Shown one piece after another: positions 1-6,508 of a stretch of 19,680 nucleotides of DNA. Position 1 is the stretch's first letter. Every line of letters begins with the position of its first letter. Source of the DNA: DATJHM01 sp035493895. GTDB lineage: Bacteria > Chloroflexota > Ktedonobacteria > Ktedonobacterales > Ktedonobacteraceae. The notes under the pieces were generated by a model that was not told where the DNA came from, made no database searches, and saw only the letters and a program-made list of their open reading frames with translations. The stretch spans positions 1 to 19,680 of the forward strand of contig DATJHM010000173.1 of NCBI GenBank assembly GCA_035493895.1, read 5' to 3'. A program made the translations under genes and the position numbers.

Positions 1-417
1 CATGTAGTCCAGACGACCGCATGTTCTATGCAACAAGCTTGTACGCAAAAGCATATGATACCTCAAAATTCATCCCAGGTATGCGTATGATCAAAAGCGA
101 GAGGTTATGCATTAACTGTACTCTGTTCTCCCCTTATTGTCAAGTCATCTAGACCACTATACAGGGGTATTTTTTAGAAGCTGCATAAATCGAAGAATGG
201 CTGGAAGAAGGACTGGCCTGTGAGCGAGCATATGTCACACAACGACCCGGCTATACATAAATGTGTATTTATGTATAGCCGAAACGATTAGAATAATACA
301 GGTTATCTGACAGTAAAAGTGTGTAGTAAATTATTTTTTTGGAAAAGCAATTGAAAAAGAGTTTTTGGGAAGCAAAGAGGCTCAGGAAAGGTAGGAGCGG
401 CACATAGTCACGTGCGT
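1..417. other. Non-coding region upstream of rpsT
   Basis: I find no convincing gene here on either strand. The stretch is AT-rich, with several A and T runs towards its right end. It holds one striking element, a long palindrome listed separately at 248-281. It ends in the consensus promoter of the ribosomal-protein cluster. I see no tRNA or rRNA gene. The left edge may lie downstream of a gene outside the window. Confidence 0.6.
248..281. repeat. Perfect 15-bp inverted repeat with 4-nt loop
   Basis: Arm CGGCTATACATAAAT (248-262), loop GTGT (263-266), and the exact complementary arm (267-281). No U-run follows on either strand, so it is not a standard intrinsic terminator, although it could end an upstream transcript. 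A mobile-element remnant or a protein-binding palindrome are alternatives. The palindrome itself is directly visible; its function is unknown. Confidence 0.85.
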
Positions 418-446
418 TTGACAGAGATTATGGCTTCTGCTATAAT
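418..446 (+). promoter_or_regulatory. Consensus sigma-70 promoter for rpsT-rplS-rnhB
   Basis: TTGACA (418-423), a 17-nt spacer, and TATAAT (441-446): a perfect match in both boxes at optimal spacing. Transcription should start near 453, giving a leader of about 85 nt before rpsT. Such strength fits ribosomal-protein genes. Confidence 0.85.
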
Positions 447-461
447 CTACGGGCATTCAGT

Positions 462-486
462 CCGACGCATTGTCGGCATTTTTGAT
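462..486 (+). promoter_or_regulatory. Leader hairpin with T-run, possible attenuator of rpsT
   Basis: Stem CCGAC (462-466) and GTCGG (472-476) with loop GCATT, followed by CATTTTTGATTTT. It lies just after the predicted transcription start, inside the untranslated leader. It resembles a short terminator, or a structural target for feedback by S20. The stem is only 5 bp, so this is tentative. Confidence 0.35.
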
Positions 487-538
487 TTTCAAGAGCCCAA
501 GTGAAGGGGCAGACGTTACGGGGAGGATTGATACCTAC

Positions 539-805
539 ATGCCCAATAATGCCGCTGCTGAAAAGCGCATGCGCCAGGAACAGAAGCGCCGCGCACACAA
601 TCGCAGCATCAAATCGATAGTACGAAATCAGGTAACCAAAGCTCGCACCGCAATCGTGGCCACGAGCGTTAACGCCGAAGATGCCGAGGCAGCAGTTCGC
701 GCAGCCGTGAGCGAGCTGGATCGTGCCGCAAAGAAGGGCGTCATTCATAAGAACAATGCCGCTCGCCGTAAATCACGCTTGATGAAGCAGCTCAACACAA
801 AATAA
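539..805 (+). CDS. rpsT: 30S ribosomal protein S20
   Basis: Encodes an 88-residue S20, the small helical protein that binds 16S rRNA during early assembly of the 30S subunit. The family signature is visible: a short basic N-terminus (MPNNAAAEKRMRQEQKRR), then NRSIKSIVRNQVTKA, and a C-terminal stretch KNNAARRKSRLMKQL typical of S20 ends. Length matches the family (about 85-90). I chose the ATG at 539 rather than the TTG at 470, because the 23 extra residues are not S20-like and GGAGG lies at 522-526, 12 nt upstream of 539. The gene is first in a cluster with rplS and rnhB behind a perfect promoter. A leader hairpin suggests attenuation or autoregulation. Confidence 0.96.
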   Translation: MPNNAAAEKRMRQEQKRRAHNRSIKSIVRNQVTKARTAIVATSVNAEDAEAAVRAAVSELDRAAKKGVIHKNNAARRKSRLMKQLNTK

Positions 806-880
806 TGTGTAGCGCCCATTGCTCCGCAACCTATCTACTGAAAAGCGTAGGGCACTGAGCGCACCAGGAGGTTTTTAGGG

Positions 881-1321
881 ATGGCCGACAAACAAAACAT
901 AACGAAACCGGCAGGGCAGGCGTTACTGGTCGCAGTCGAAGGTGCTCAGTTACGAAAAGACGTACCGGTACTGCGCTCAGGCGACACTGTGCGCCTGCAC
1001 GTAAAAGTTGTTGAAGGAAACCGCGAGCGCCTTCAGCCGTTTGAGGGCGTCGTGATGCGCCTGCGCAACAGTGGAGTGAACGCAAACTTCACAGTCCGCC
1101 GTATTACCAATGGCGTCGGAGTCGAACGTACTTTCTTACTGAACTCTCCCCGTATTGATAAGATCGAAGTACTTCGTCATGCGCGCGTACGTCGTAAGCA
1201 ACTGTACTATCTGCGTGGCCTGACCGGTAAGGCGGCGCGCCTGAAAGAGCTGCGTCCGATGACCAGCAAGCAGGCAGCAGAGAAAGCAGCCAAGGAGAGC
1301 GCATCTGCTGAAGCGAAATAA
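881..1321 (+). CDS. rplS: 50S ribosomal protein L19
   Basis: L19 is a large-subunit protein at the 30S-50S interface. The 146-residue product carries the family core at residues 25-115: the SGDTVRLHVKVVEGNRERLQ motif, FEGVVMRLRNSG, the FTVRRITNGVGVERTFLLNSP segment and the basic HARVRRKQLYYLRGLTGKAARLKE end. About 30 residues beyond the usual end form a Lys/Ala/Glu-rich tail, seen in some lineages and probably disordered. The ATG at 881 has AGGAGG at 866-871. It follows rpsT by 75 nt with no terminator visible and is followed closely by rnhB, so the three genes are probably co-transcribed. Confidence 0.97.
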   Translation: MADKQNITKPAGQALLVAVEGAQLRKDVPVLRSGDTVRLHVKVVEGNRERLQPFEGVVMRLRNSGVNANFTVRRITNGVGVERTFLLNSPRIDKIEVLRHARVRRKQLYYLRGLTGKAARLKELRPMTSKQAAEKAAKESASAEAK

Positions 1322-1346
1322 GTCAGCACCAACATTGGAAGAAGAA

Positions 1347-2027
1347 ATGGCCCTGTATACACAGGGCTATTCTCTTGTGGCAGGACTTGACGAGGCAGGA
1401 CGGGGCTGCCTGGCAGGTCCGGTTGTGGCTGCGGCTGTTATTCTTCCGCTGGCAGAGGATACCACGGAGACGCTGGCCCGCTTTGCGGGTGTCAATGATT
1501 CCAAGCAATTGACGTTTGCCGCCCGCGAACGGCTCTATGACATTGTGATGGAGCACGCCATCTCAGTGGGGATCGGCGTCGGCTCTGTCGAGCTTATCGA
1601 CCAACGAAATATTTTACAGGCGACTAAATATGCAATGCGTCAGGCACTCGATCAACTCACGCCTGAGCCAGAGGCATTATTGCTTGACGCGCTCACCCTT
1701 CCCAATCTTCCACAACCTCAACGTTCGATCATTAAGGGAGACGCACGTTGTCTCTCAATTGCAGCGGCCTCAATCATTGCCAAAGTCACACGAGATCGTT
1801 TCATGATTGCGTTGCACAATGACTATCCTCACTACGGTTTTGATCAACACAAAGGCTATGGCACGGCCGCGCATATTGCAGCCCTGTCCACACATGGTGT
1901 GACGGATCATCATCGCAAAACATTCGCCCCGGTAAGCGAACTTCTCTATGGCCTGTTTACGCAGGACGAAAATGAAGAGGATGCAACAGATAGAAGCAGA
2001 GGTGAGCCCTCTCTCGAGCAAGGGTAA
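1347..2027 (+). CDS. rnhB: Ribonuclease HII
   Basis: Cleaves the RNA strand of RNA-DNA hybrids and nicks 5' of single ribonucleotides embedded in DNA, starting ribonucleotide excision repair. Numbered from the ATG at 1347 (226 residues), the four acidic catalytic residues are present: D15 and E16 in GLDEAGRG, D114 in LLLDAL and D132 in IIKGDARC. The spacing of 18 between the last two agrees with the E. coli enzyme. The basic KVTRDR and QHKGYGT motifs are also present. An in-frame TTG lies at 1335, but GGAAG at 1337-1341 is placed correctly for the ATG at 1347. The start lies 25 nt after rplS, a common L19-RNase HII pairing. The last 25 residues are polar and probably disordered. Confidence 0.95.
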   Translation: MALYTQGYSLVAGLDEAGRGCLAGPVVAAAVILPLAEDTTETLARFAGVNDSKQLTFAARERLYDIVMEHAISVGIGVGSVELIDQRNILQATKYAMRQALDQLTPEPEALLLDALTLPNLPQPQRSIIKGDARCLSIAAASIIAKVTRDRFMIALHNDYPHYGFDQHKGYGTAAHIAALSTHGVTDHHRKTFAPVSELLYGLFTQDENEEDATDRSRGEPSLEQG

Positions 2028-2061
2028 AACAACCGTCGTCGGACCGCATCGGGCCGCATTC

Positions 2062-2097
2062 GGGCAGGGATAAACCCTGCCCCTACCTCAACGTTCG
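2062..2097 (+). repeat. Dispersed hairpin repeat, copy 1
   Basis: Stem GGGCAGGG (2062-2069), loop ATAAA, stem CCCTGCCC (2075-2082), then the tail CTACCTCAACGTT. The same loop and tail return at 7990-8023 with a different but still perfectly paired stem, and a degraded copy lies at 5617-5646. See the matching finding. Confidence 0.8.
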
Positions 2098-2229
2098 ATG
2101 GACGATGCGTGGTGTGGGGTGCATGGTGGGGATTTTGCTTTTGGCATTTGTATTTGCATACGTCTTTCTCTATAGAGGGACCTGGCCTTAGAAGAGATAT
2201 ACAGAGCAAAAATTTCAAGGAAGCTATTC

Positions 2230-2258
2230 TTGCGAGATAGACAAGAGCAAGATATAGT
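2230..2258 (+). promoter_or_regulatory. Putative sigma-70 promoter of the TPR/PH gene
   Basis: TTGCGA (2230-2235), a 17-nt spacer and TATAGT (2253-2258), each box close to consensus, 52 nt upstream of the chosen start. Moderate support only. Confidence 0.5.
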
Positions 2259-2310
2259 ATAAGCCAGAGCCAGAGTGAGGTCTATAACCAGACGAGGCAG
2301 GGAAAGCGAC

Positions 2311-3603
2311 ATGACACAATCTATTCAGGATTTATTGACCCTTGCCCGCGAACAATTGCAACACGGCAATTTAGCGGAAAGCGAAGAGTCGTTTCGGCGC
2401 GTGGTCACCTCGGGCCAGTTTGTGGCGCAGGGGCTCTACGGCATCGGAATGGTACGCAGTAGATTGAACGATCCAGCCGGGGCCAGAAACTACCTGTTAC
2501 AATCGCTCCAGCAGGACCCTTCCTATGCCGATACCCATTATCAACTGGGATTGATTGCGCAACAGCAGCAGTCATGGGAAGAGGCACAGGGCTATTTTCG
2601 CAAGGCCGTTGCCATTGATCCACAACATCAACAGGCTCGGCAGGCTCTTTCGCAACAGCAAGGCGGCCTCGTGCAAGCAGGGCTACCAGCATATCCGAGC
2701 TATACAACGCAACCTGCATTCAATGGAGCAAATCTCTCCGCAGGCGCAGGGAACGATCCTCACAATATGCCAACCATCGCTGTGCCTCCTGTCTCGCAAT
2801 CCGCATTCAATGACCAGAGCAGCTATCAGGGCAACCCTTACGTACCATCTGCATCCAACAACAACCCTTATATGATGCCAACCGTCGCTACTCCGCCTGC
2901 TTCGCAGCCTACGCCCGGCGATAGCAACCAGAACTATGGGGGCTATCGAGGCATGGAGCAAGTGATGAGTTCGGGAGGAGATCAGAGTAGCAATAATTAC
3001 ACAGCACCACAGCGATATGGCGCGTACGATTTTTTGCGCGATGATCCCTCACGACGAGCACAGAATACGCTCGCCGTCATCGATGCGCTGCGCATTAAAG
3101 GGCACCCATCCGTATCAGCTTACCTGGGAAGCTTCATGCCGAGCATCTTCGGCCTGATCCTCATCATCGCTTTTAGCATCGCCTTTTCACTCCTCACAAG
3201 CGGAGCAACGAGCGGATTTGCAGGCATAAGCATCGTGGTCGTGCTCGGTCTGGTGGCGCTCTGGGGACTCTTTGCGCTCCTGAACGGGCTGGTTCGCTAC
3301 CTGCGCATCGTCAGTACCGAATATAGGATCGATCAGGGGCGTTTCCAGATCACGAAAGGTATATTCGGCAAGACGACGGTTACCTATGAACTACTACGTG
3401 TCCACAATATTGAGTTCAAGCAGAGCTTTAGCAATCGGCTGACAGGTGATGGTACGCTCATCTTTCACATTGAAGGTGAGGCGGGACCGCTCGTGATCAA
3501 AGGTCTGGCGAAAGGGGAGAAGCTCCAGGAGACGTATCAGCAGTTCCTCAATCTGGTCTCACTTCTGCGCTTCAACCCGAGCGTGAAGGGATTTATCCAA
3601 TAA
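2311..3603 (+). CDS. Membrane protein with TPR repeats and bacterial PH (bPH2/YdbS-like) domain
   Basis: A 430-residue protein that I cannot tie to a known pathway. In order: TPR-type helical repeats at about 5-115 (for example YADTHYQLGLIAQQQQSWEEA); a low-complexity Pro/Gln/Asn/Ser/Tyr linker at about 118-240, containing a near-duplicate unit (MPTIAVPPVSQ and MPTVATPPASQ); two hydrophobic segments at about 277-298 and 304-330; and a C-terminal beta-rich domain at 335-420 (STEYRIDQGRFQITKG...VHNIEF) resembling bacterial PH/DUF304 domains. The TPR part and the PH part would both be cytoplasmic, joined through a membrane hairpin, which suggests a scaffold near the membrane. The ATG at 2311 is preferred over the GTG at 2275 because the extra 12 residues have no family character and a purine-rich AGGGAAAG precedes 2311. 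Confidence 0.8.
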   Translation: MTQSIQDLLTLAREQLQHGNLAESEESFRRVVTSGQFVAQGLYGIGMVRSRLNDPAGARNYLLQSLQQDPSYADTHYQLGLIAQQQQSWEEAQGYFRKAVAIDPQHQQARQALSQQQGGLVQAGLPAYPSYTTQPAFNGANLSAGAGNDPHNMPTIAVPPVSQSAFNDQSSYQGNPYVPSASNNNPYMMPTVATPPASQPTPGDSNQNYGGYRGMEQVMSSGGDQSSNNYTAPQRYGAYDFLRDDPSRRAQNTLAVIDALRIKGHPSVSAYLGSFMPSIFGLILIIAFSIAFSLLTSGATSGFAGISIVVVLGLVALWGLFALLNGLVRYLRIVSTEYRIDQGRFQITKGIFGKTTVTYELLRVHNIEFKQSFSNRLTGDGTLIFHIEGEAGPLVIKGLAKGEKLQETYQQFLNLVSLLRFNPSVKGFIQ

Positions 3604-3668
3604 GGGCGGGCATATTGACGGGGCGGTTATGCTATGGGTTGAGACACATTGAAAAGTTGAGAGGGACT

Positions 3669-4415
3669 ATGCCTGAATATATCTGGGGTCGTAATCCGGT
3701 ACTGGAAACCTTACATTCTGTACGACAGGTCAAAAAAGTGCTGCTGGTCGAGGGGCAACGCGAATCGCCGCCGATCGTAGCGATTATGCACGAGGCCGAA
3801 AAGCAACACGTGCCAGTCGAGTTCGTGCCACGTGCACGTCTCGATCAGTTGAGCAAGGGAGCAATACATCAGAGTTGCGTGGCACTGGTCGAAGAGCGAC
3901 GTTATGCCGATCTGGATGAGATCCTGGCGATGACGATCCGCAAACAAGAACCCCCCTTCCTGCTGCTGCTTGATGCCATCCAGGACGTCAACAATCTTGG
4001 CTCACTGCTGCGAACGGCTGAAGCAGTTGGCGTACATGGAATCGTGATCCCGGAGCATCGCGCCGCCGAAATTAACGCCACCGTCGTCAAAACCTCCGCC
4101 GGAGCAACCGAGCATCTTTTGATCGCACAGGAGCAGAACCTCACACGCACAATTGACTATCTGAAAAAACAAAACATCTGGGTGGCAGGACTGGCCGGAG
4201 AAGCCAGCACGCTCTATACACAGGCGAACCTCTCTGGTCCACTCGCGCTGGTCGTAGGCAACGAAGGGAAAGGGATCAGCCGGCTGGTACGAGAGCATTG
4301 TGATGTCCTGATTAAGCTCCCCATGAACGGATATATCAATTCATTGAATGCTGCCGTGGCTGGCAGCATTGCCCTCTATGAAGCGCTCAGGCAGCGCGAT
4401 CAGGCCAGCAAGTAA
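3669..4415 (+). CDS. rlmB: 23S rRNA (guanosine-2'-O)-methyltransferase, SpoU/TrmH family RlmB
   Basis: A 248-residue SPOUT-fold methyltransferase, predicted to use S-adenosylmethionine to 2'-O-methylate a guanosine of 23S rRNA; a TrmH-type tRNA target is the alternative. The N-terminal substrate-binding domain (about 3-75) begins with the hallmark EYIWGRNPVLETL. The three SpoU motifs follow: motif 1 NNLGSLLRTAE at 108-118 (with N109 and R115), motif 2 VVGNEGKGIS at 195-204 and motif 3 LPMNGYINSLNAAVA at 217-231, which form the trefoil knot. The ATG at 3669, with GAGAGGG just upstream, is preferred over the longer frame from 3615, whose extra 18 residues fall outside the family. It starts 65 nt after the TPR/PH gene and may share its transcript. 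Confidence 0.93.
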   Translation: MPEYIWGRNPVLETLHSVRQVKKVLLVEGQRESPPIVAIMHEAEKQHVPVEFVPRARLDQLSKGAIHQSCVALVEERRYADLDEILAMTIRKQEPPFLLLLDAIQDVNNLGSLLRTAEAVGVHGIVIPEHRAAEINATVVKTSAGATEHLLIAQEQNLTRTIDYLKKQNIWVAGLAGEASTLYTQANLSGPLALVVGNEGKGISRLVREHCDVLIKLPMNGYINSLNAAVAGSIALYEALRQRDQASK

Positions 4416-4571
4416 CAATACATTGACGAGAAAAATGAAGCGGCAAAGTACAATAAAAGCAGAGGGATAATTTTCCTGAGATAAGTCAAGCAGATAGCGC
4501 GTTTATTTGTAGTGGATCTCTTCTTATTATCTGCCGGTAGAAGATCGCTATTAGCAAGAGGACTGCAACAC

Positions 4572-5546
4572 GTGACTATGTACATAAGCAAGCGCTTCAT
4601 TTTACTCTTTTTTTGTCTGACAGCCCTGACGCTCGCGATCAGCACGCCTCTCACGCAACCTGTGGCGCTGGCCGCAGGAGCACAGTTCACGATCACAGGA
4701 CAGACAGGCGGGCGTAGCGGGACAGCATTTCATATTGAAGGCAGCGGGTTCACGCCGGACGGTTCCTACAATCTCTATACAACAACGGACGAGGCAAGTT
4801 GTACCACTGGCGATCCTGACACACTGGGACTACAGGCATTCACCCCCGCCACCGTCACCGTCAGCGGAGGGTCCCTGAGCCAGGATCTTACCTGGCCGGG
4901 CAGTATCAGTCAGGCAGGCAAATATTATCTGTGCCTGGTAAATGCGACAGATCCAGGCGGAACAAAAACCGTGTCCAGCAACACATTTACGCTGGCAGCA
5001 GATGTCACATTGAGCGTTTCGCCAACCAGTGTCACAGCCGGTCAGAGCGTGACGCTGAGCGGCAAGAACTGGCTTCCGGTACAACAACTGAATATTGCAG
5101 TCATAGCTGGCAACGGTGATACCACGGTACTCGTCGGAAATACCGATGTGCTGCCGGATGCGGCAGGTAGCTTCGCGATTAATCTCACGATTCCAGATAC
5201 TGCTAAGGCAGGCAGGTATGGAATTCAGGCGTATGCGGTCAATGATAAAACGCTCATGGCTACAAGAAACGATAGTCTTACGATCAAAGCACAGGCCACA
5301 CCGACACCGACGCCAACCCCACAGCCATCTCCCACACCGACAGCCACGGCCCAACCATCCCCCACACCTACGTCGGCAAGCGCGGTGACGCCGAATCAGG
5401 ATAATAATAAGGCTACTCCGCCGCCGAATAGTGAGATGGGGGGAACCAACATGAACTTGCTCATCTTCGGCATGGCAGGATTGGGCGTCCTGTTCATCCT
5501 CATAGGAGCAGTGATTTTCGCGGTCAGCATGCAGATGGAGAACTGA
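4572..5546 (+). CDS. Secreted, C-terminally membrane-anchored Ig-like surface protein
   Basis: A 324-residue exported protein of unknown role. Residues 1 to about 35 form a signal peptide (basic MYISKR, a hydrophobic core, and a cleavage site near VALAAGA). Two beta-sandwich-like domains follow; the second, beginning LSVSPTSVTAGQSVTLSGKNW, resembles IPT/TIG or Ig-like adhesion modules. The first contains four cysteine-bearing or glycine-rich loops. A Pro/Thr/Ser stalk (about 245-275) then leads to one C-terminal transmembrane helix (about 293-320) ending in the short tail SMQMEN. This is the usual layout of a wall-spanning protein in a monoderm. The GTG at 4572 is chosen because AAGAGGA (4556-4562) is spaced 9 nt from it; the ATG at 4578 would be 15 nt away. 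The gene shares strand with rlmB but is 156 nt away. Confidence 0.75.
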   Translation: MTMYISKRFILLFFCLTALTLAISTPLTQPVALAAGAQFTITGQTGGRSGTAFHIEGSGFTPDGSYNLYTTTDEASCTTGDPDTLGLQAFTPATVTVSGGSLSQDLTWPGSISQAGKYYLCLVNATDPGGTKTVSSNTFTLAADVTLSVSPTSVTAGQSVTLSGKNWLPVQQLNIAVIAGNGDTTVLVGNTDVLPDAAGSFAINLTIPDTAKAGRYGIQAYAVNDKTLMATRNDSLTIKAQATPTPTPTPQPSPTPTATAQPSPTPTSASAVTPNQDNNKATPPPNSEMGGTNMNLLIFGMAGLGVLFILIGAVIFAVSMQMEN

Positions 5547-5747
5547 TAGGGGGGCGAGATTGGTAGAGCGAGTAATACGCATCAACCTGAGAGCCGAGAG
5601 GGCCGGTGGGGGACGCGGGCAGGGATAAACCGCTGCCCCTACCTCTGCTTTTCTTCGAGGGGGGGACCACATGCACCCTGTTGTCTTGCCTGCGTGCCCC
5701 CGGCCATCGCGCCGATCCGCAGAGGTAGGGATCGCGCTTCATGTTGA
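5547..5747. other. Convergent intergenic region with repeats
   Basis: Lies between the convergent surface-protein gene and dprE2. It holds the degraded hairpin repeat copy (5617-5646) and a second small palindrome, CGATCC (5713-5718) with GGATCG (5729-5734), enclosing an AGGTAGG motif that recalls the repeat tail in reverse. No clear intrinsic terminator. Confidence 0.5.
5617..5646 (+). repeat. Dispersed hairpin repeat, degraded copy 2
   Basis: GGGCAGGG (5617-5624), ATAAA, then an altered second arm in which only GGGCAG/CTGCCC (5633-5638) still pairs, followed by CCTACCT. It is clearly related to the copies at 2062 and 7990, with at least one inserted base. Confidence 0.7.
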
Positions 5748-6491
5748 TTATTGTAAAGAGAGATGCTTGAAGAGGGCCTCGGGAATACTCTTGACAACGA
5801 GCATAATGGGACGCCAGAACCAGGGCAGATAGACGACATCCTTCTTCTTCAGCATAGCCTGATAGATGCCCTCGCCCACAGGTCCCGGCTTCGCAGACAG
5901 AAGGCTCTTCTTGCGACCGGAAATCATAGGCGTAGAGACGAAACCCGGCTTAATCGTCAGGACAGTGACGCCGGAGGAGCCCAGACGGTTACGCAGACCC
6001 TGTAAGAAGACGTTGAGCGCCCCCTTGGCTGTTCCGTACACATAGTTGCTCTTACGGCCACGATCACCGGCAACAGAGGAGATGACCGCGATACAGCCAC
6101 GGCGACGTTTTTCGAAATAATTCGCGGCAATCGTCAACAAAGAGATGACACTGAGCGCGTTATTATTCAGCTCTTTCAACGTTTCCGCCACACTCAACTC
6201 GCACTGACGCTGATCCCCAAGCGTAGCATAGGCGATCAGCAGCATATCCAGTCCCCCCAATGTGCTCAGCGCCTGCTCCATAAGCTCTTGATGACAATCA
6301 AAATCAGCGAGATCAAGGACACACGTTTCCACACGTGCGGCACCGCGCGCCTTCAGATCTTGCGCAAGCGTCTCCAGACGGTCGGCGTTGCGCGCAACCA
6401 GAAAGAGACTGGCCCCATCGCTGGCAAAACATTTCGCAGTCTCATACGCAATTGCAGAAGTCGCACCGAGAATCAGTAATTTTATAGCCAT
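5748..6491 (-). CDS. dprE2: DprE2-like decaprenylphosphoryl-2-keto-erythro-pentose reductase (SDR)
   Basis: A 247-residue short-chain dehydrogenase. In mycobacteria DprE2 reduces the 2-keto intermediate made by DprE1, using NADH, to give decaprenyl-phosphoryl arabinose, the donor for arabinan synthesis. Visible: the nucleotide-binding GATSAIA at 9-15, the catalytic serine in ISSVAGDRGRKSNYVYGTAKGA, Y152 and K156 of the YxxxK motif, and KPGFVSTPMISG near 181-192, which closely follows the mycobacterial protein. The C-terminus is hydrophobic (about 222-240), as in DprE2, suggesting membrane association. The ATG at 6491 has GGTGGA upstream and lies 17 nt after the dprE1 stop, so the two are co-transcribed. 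A generic SDR is the alternative, but partner and sequence both favour DprE2. Confidence 0.82.
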   Translation of the reverse strand: MAIKLLILGATSAIAYETAKCFASDGASLFLVARNADRLETLAQDLKARGAARVETCVLDLADFDCHQELMEQALSTLGGLDMLLIAYATLGDQRQCELSVAETLKELNNNALSVISLLTIAANYFEKRRRGCIAVISSVAGDRGRKSNYVYGTAKGALNVFLQGLRNRLGSSGVTVLTIKPGFVSTPMISGRKKSLLSAKPGPVGEGIYQAMLKKKDVVYLPWFWRPIMLVVKSIPEALFKHLSLQ

Positions 6492-6508
6492 AATGCATCC
6501 ACCAAAAT

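Larger units (their letters stand above)
2028..2310. other. Intergenic region with hairpin repeat and promoter
   Basis: 283 nt without a gene. It contains copy 1 of the dispersed hairpin repeat (2062-2097) close to the rnhB stop, where it may act as a structured 3' end. Further on is a promoter candidate (2230-2258) for the next gene. I see nothing else recognisable. Confidence 0.6.

Noticed and set aside
5290..5375. Repeat of ACACCGACACCGACGCC type in DNA
   Set aside because: It encodes the Pro/Thr stalk of the surface protein; a protein-level low-complexity linker, not a separate element.
4830..5672. Long minus-strand frame opposite the surface protein
   Set aside because: A shadow of the Ig-like protein gene; Cys/Arg-rich low-complexity translation and no start signals.
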